From assembly GCA_964389025.1 (NCBI GenBank), contig CAYMCQ010000120.1, forward strand, positions 1 through 8,149: a stretch of 8,149 bases of DNA, written 5' to 3'. Below, piece by piece: positions 6,320 through 8,149 of this stretch (the stretch's first letter is position 1; each line of letters begins with the position of its first letter). The notes beneath the pieces are model-generated. The model saw only the letters and a program-made list of their open reading frames with translations. It did not search any database and was not told the origin of the DNA. Source of the DNA: CAYMCQ01 sp964389025 (GTDB lineage: Bacteria; Verrucomicrobiota; Verrucomicrobiia; Limisphaerales; CAYMCQ01). The position numbers were made by a program, and so were the translations under genes.

Positions 6320-6796
6320 ATGAAACTTTGGCCCTTCAACCGAGGTCCGAATCTACAGGATGGAGCATTTGAAGACTTATCTGAAATGTTTCTGTCACCT
6401 AAAGATTCCACGCTCAATTCTGCCGTTCTGAACTCAGGCCGACTGGATTTCACAATCGAGAGCCTCGATTTGGTTGACGAGCATTTAGAACAAATGCGGA
6501 AAAGGAAATTGAATGATAAGGCGTTGACGCAATTCGTTCTCACATGTGGCGCATACGTTGGCGAAGTAATTCGACGCAACGCGAAGAACAAAAAACATCA
6601 TTGGCTGGAATATAAAGACGCCGCGGAATTGGACAGCTCTGTGCGGAATTTTGGTGAGAGCCTTGCGACAGCCGCAATACTTTGGGACGGCGGAAAGGGG
6701 TTTTCATTTCCTTTGGGCAAAGTGCTCAAGCATCTAGAAAATGGATCAGCGGATAGCGTAAAAGCCTTTGCACAAATGCATTGTTTGAAGAGTTAA
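6320..6796 (+). CDS. Hypothetical protein inserted between nuoC and nuoD
   Basis: This 158-residue soluble protein is not a known complex I subunit, and I do not recognise its family. It has no signal peptide or membrane segment. Visible blocks are LDFTIESLDLVDEHLEQMRKRKL (42-64, helical), FVLTCGAYVGEVIRRN (72-87), and FSFPLGKVLKHLENGSADSVKAFAQ (128-152). The GAYxGEV motif recalls several small uncharacterised or immunity-like bacterial proteins, but this is only a resemblance. It starts three bases after the nuoC stop and its TAA directly abuts the nuoD ATG, so it must be translated within the operon; its last codons also carry the GAAGAG (6787-6792) that may be the nuoD ribosome site. Its DNA is clearly AT-richer than nuoC and nuoD, suggesting later acquisition. 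The ORF being real is likely; its function is unknown. Confidence 0.75.
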   Translation: MKLWPFNRGPNLQDGAFEDLSEMFLSPKDSTLNSAVLNSGRLDFTIESLDLVDEHLEQMRKRKLNDKALTQFVLTCGAYVGEVIRRNAKNKKHHWLEYKDAAELDSSVRNFGESLATAAILWDGGKGFSFPLGKVLKHLENGSADSVKAFAQMHCLKS

Positions 6797-8047
6797 ATGC
6801 CAACCACAGAAGACATCGAATTCAAAGACACCGCCGCGTGCACCGCGTCGGCAGCGGACGACCTTCAAGACATTCACGGCGAAAAAATGGTCTTGAACGT
6901 CGGCCCGTCGCATCCGGCGACGCACGGCGTGTTGCGGATCGTGCTCGAACTCGACGGCGAAATCATCACCAAGGCCATGCCTGACGTGGGCTACTTGCAT
7001 CGCGGCGACGAAAAAATCGCCGAGAACATGACCTACACCCAGTTCATTCCTTACACGGACCGGCTGGATTATCTCGCGCCGCTCGCCAACAACGTCGCCT
7101 ACGCCCTCGCCGTCGAAAAACTTCTCGGCATCGAAAAGGATTTGCCGCCGCGCTGCCAATACATCCGCGTCATCTGCTGCGAACTCGCGCGCATCTCGGC
7201 GCATCTGCTCGGCCTCGGGGCGTTCGCGATGGACGTTGGCGCGGTCACAGTTTTTCTTCACACGTTCACCGAGCGCGAAAAAATTTATAACCTCATCGAA
7301 GCGCTGACCGGCGCGCGGTTCACGACCACTTACACGCGCATCGGCGGCGTCTCGCGCGATCTGCCGCCCGGCTGGGTCGGGCAATGCCGCAAGTTCCTCG
7401 AAGAAGTCGTCGTGAATATCAACGAGACCGAGACGTTCTTCACGCGAAATAAAATTTTCGTGGATCGCACGCGCGACATCGGCGTGATTTCGCGGGAGGA
7501 AGCGATTGATTTCGGTTTGACCGGCCCGAACCTGCGCGGCAGCGGCGTGGATCATGATTTGCGCAAAGCGCATCCCTATCTCGTTTACGACAAGTTGAAG
7601 TTCGACGTGCCCGTCGGCTCGGTCGGCGATTGCTATGACCGCTACCTCGTCCGAATGGAGGAAATGCGCCAGAGCGTCCGCATCCTGCGCCAGTGTCTCG
7701 ACCAATTGCCCGACGGCCCGGTGCGCATCAGTGACGGAAAAGTCGCGTTGCCGGCGAAGGAAAAAGTCCTGACGAAGATGGAAGAATTGATTCATCACTT
7801 CATCCTCGTGACGCAGGACGTGAACGCGCCGCCCGGCGAAATTTATTTTGGTGCGGAAAATCCGAAGGGCGAACTCGGCTTTTACATCAACAGCAAAGGC
7901 GGCGGCACACCGCATCGGCTGAAAATCCGCGCGCCGTCGTTCGTGAACCTGAGCATCCTGTCGCATCTGTTGCCCGGCCACATGATGAGCGACGTGACGG
8001 CGATTCTCGGCTCGCTGGATTTTGTGATGGGGGAGTGTGACCGATGA
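6797..8047 (+). CDS. nuoD: NADH-quinone oxidoreductase subunit D
   Basis: NuoD is the 49-kDa subunit of complex I, related to the large subunit of NiFe hydrogenases, which together with NuoB forms the quinone-binding pocket. The motif VGPSHPATHGVLR carries H43, and TDRLDY carries Y92; both align with Nqo4 His38 and Tyr87, the residues that contact the quinone headgroup in Thermus. The GYLHRG, ALAVEKLLGIE, TYTRIGGVSRDLP and GELGFYINSKGG blocks follow, and the C-terminus SLDFVMGECDR is the normal family end, so the protein is complete at 416 residues. The N-terminus carries about 30 residues before the conserved core; ATG at 6797 directly follows the preceding stop codon and is the natural coupled start. 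nuoE would usually follow, but a repeat begins just after the stop. The assignment is secure. Confidence 0.98.
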   Translation: MPTTEDIEFKDTAACTASAADDLQDIHGEKMVLNVGPSHPATHGVLRIVLELDGEIITKAMPDVGYLHRGDEKIAENMTYTQFIPYTDRLDYLAPLANNVAYALAVEKLLGIEKDLPPRCQYIRVICCELARISAHLLGLGAFAMDVGAVTVFLHTFTEREKIYNLIEALTGARFTTTYTRIGGVSRDLPPGWVGQCRKFLEEVVVNINETETFFTRNKIFVDRTRDIGVISREEAIDFGLTGPNLRGSGVDHDLRKAHPYLVYDKLKFDVPVGSVGDCYDRYLVRMEEMRQSVRILRQCLDQLPDGPVRISDGKVALPAKEKVLTKMEELIHHFILVTQDVNAPPGEIYFGAENPKGELGFYINSKGGGTPHRLKIRAPSFVNLSILSHLLPGHMMSDVTAILGSLDFVMGECDR

Positions 8048-8050
8048 AAA

Positions 8051-8149
8051 AGCTGCAAGCACCAACATCCAAGCTCCAGAGAAGCTCCAAGCATCAAGAT
8101 CCATTTTGCTGCGGGCGCGTGGCTGACTTTTTGAAGGTTGGTTTTTGGA
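8051..8149. repeat. Intergenic repeat after nuoD, truncated by window end
   Basis: AAGCTCCA occurs at 8071-8078 and 8082-8089, an 11-base period. It is flanked by related pieces (CAAGCACCAACATCC at 8056-8070 and CCAAGCATCAAG at 8088-8099). Near the end, GGTTGG and TTTTTGGA (8136-8149) resemble the complement of the CCAAC and TCCAA pieces, as if the second arm of an inverted repeat begins there. I recall this type of AAGCTCCA repeat from Verrucomicrobia intergenic regions. An ATG at 8044 overlapping the nuoD stop is open to the window end, but it runs through the repeat and looks non-coding. Confidence 0.65.

Noticed and set aside
6746..8104. 452-codon open frame on the minus strand opposite nuoD
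   Set aside because: It is the complement of a certain nuoD gene, kept open by GC-rich codon bias. The translation is low-complexity His/Arg/Ala/Val/Asp-rich sequence with no recognisable domain.
8044..8149. Partial gene starting at the ATG overlapping the nuoD stop
   Set aside because: The frame runs through a repeat array and does not resemble NuoE or any other nuo subunit.

Overview
The window looks like a chromosomal stretch of a Verrucomicrobia-type bacterium, probably near Pedosphaera/Limisphaerales. This is an inference from three things: fairly GC-rich housekeeping genes with weak or absent Shine-Dalgarno sequences, spacer repeats built on a CACGGAT core, and a repeat built on AAGCTCCA after nuoD, both of which I recall as dispersed families in such genomes. 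No rRNA, tRNA, CRISPR array or transposase gene is visible.

Layout. Positions 1-1194 hold a PA0069/Rv2578c-type radical SAM protein on the plus strand. It converges on a small membrane-anchored hypothetical gene of lower GC content (1209-1709, minus). A Spinster-type MFS transporter follows (1894-3132, plus). It converges on a two-gene minus-strand unit in which a DUF6580-type membrane protein (3651-4322) lies upstream of a YfcE/MJ0936-type metallophosphoesterase (3153-3617). Further upstream on the minus strand is a small secreted cysteine-rich protein made of two 36-residue repeats (4436-4753). It has its own intrinsic terminator.

From 4971 to the end is part of a respiratory complex I (NADH:quinone oxidoreductase) locus: nuoB, nuoC, an extra AT-rich gene of unknown function, then nuoD. 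These genes encode the peripheral-arm subunits around the last Fe-S cluster (N2) and the quinone site. nuoA is not found directly upstream of nuoB. Instead nuoB faces the cysteine-rich gene across a divergent spacer that carries a perfect CRP/FNR-type palindrome. A roughly 140-bp nested inverted repeat separates nuoB from nuoC. The extra gene fits almost seamlessly between nuoC and nuoD (3-nt and 0-nt gaps). Another repeat starts a few bases after the nuoD stop and runs out of the window.

The genes are mostly familiar. The points worth a second look are the modified nuo cluster (missing nuoA, palindromic insertion, extra gene), the CRP/FNR-type operator shared with the cysteine-rich gene, and the duplicated cysteine-rich secreted protein. 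I do not see convincing evidence of a wholly new multi-gene system.
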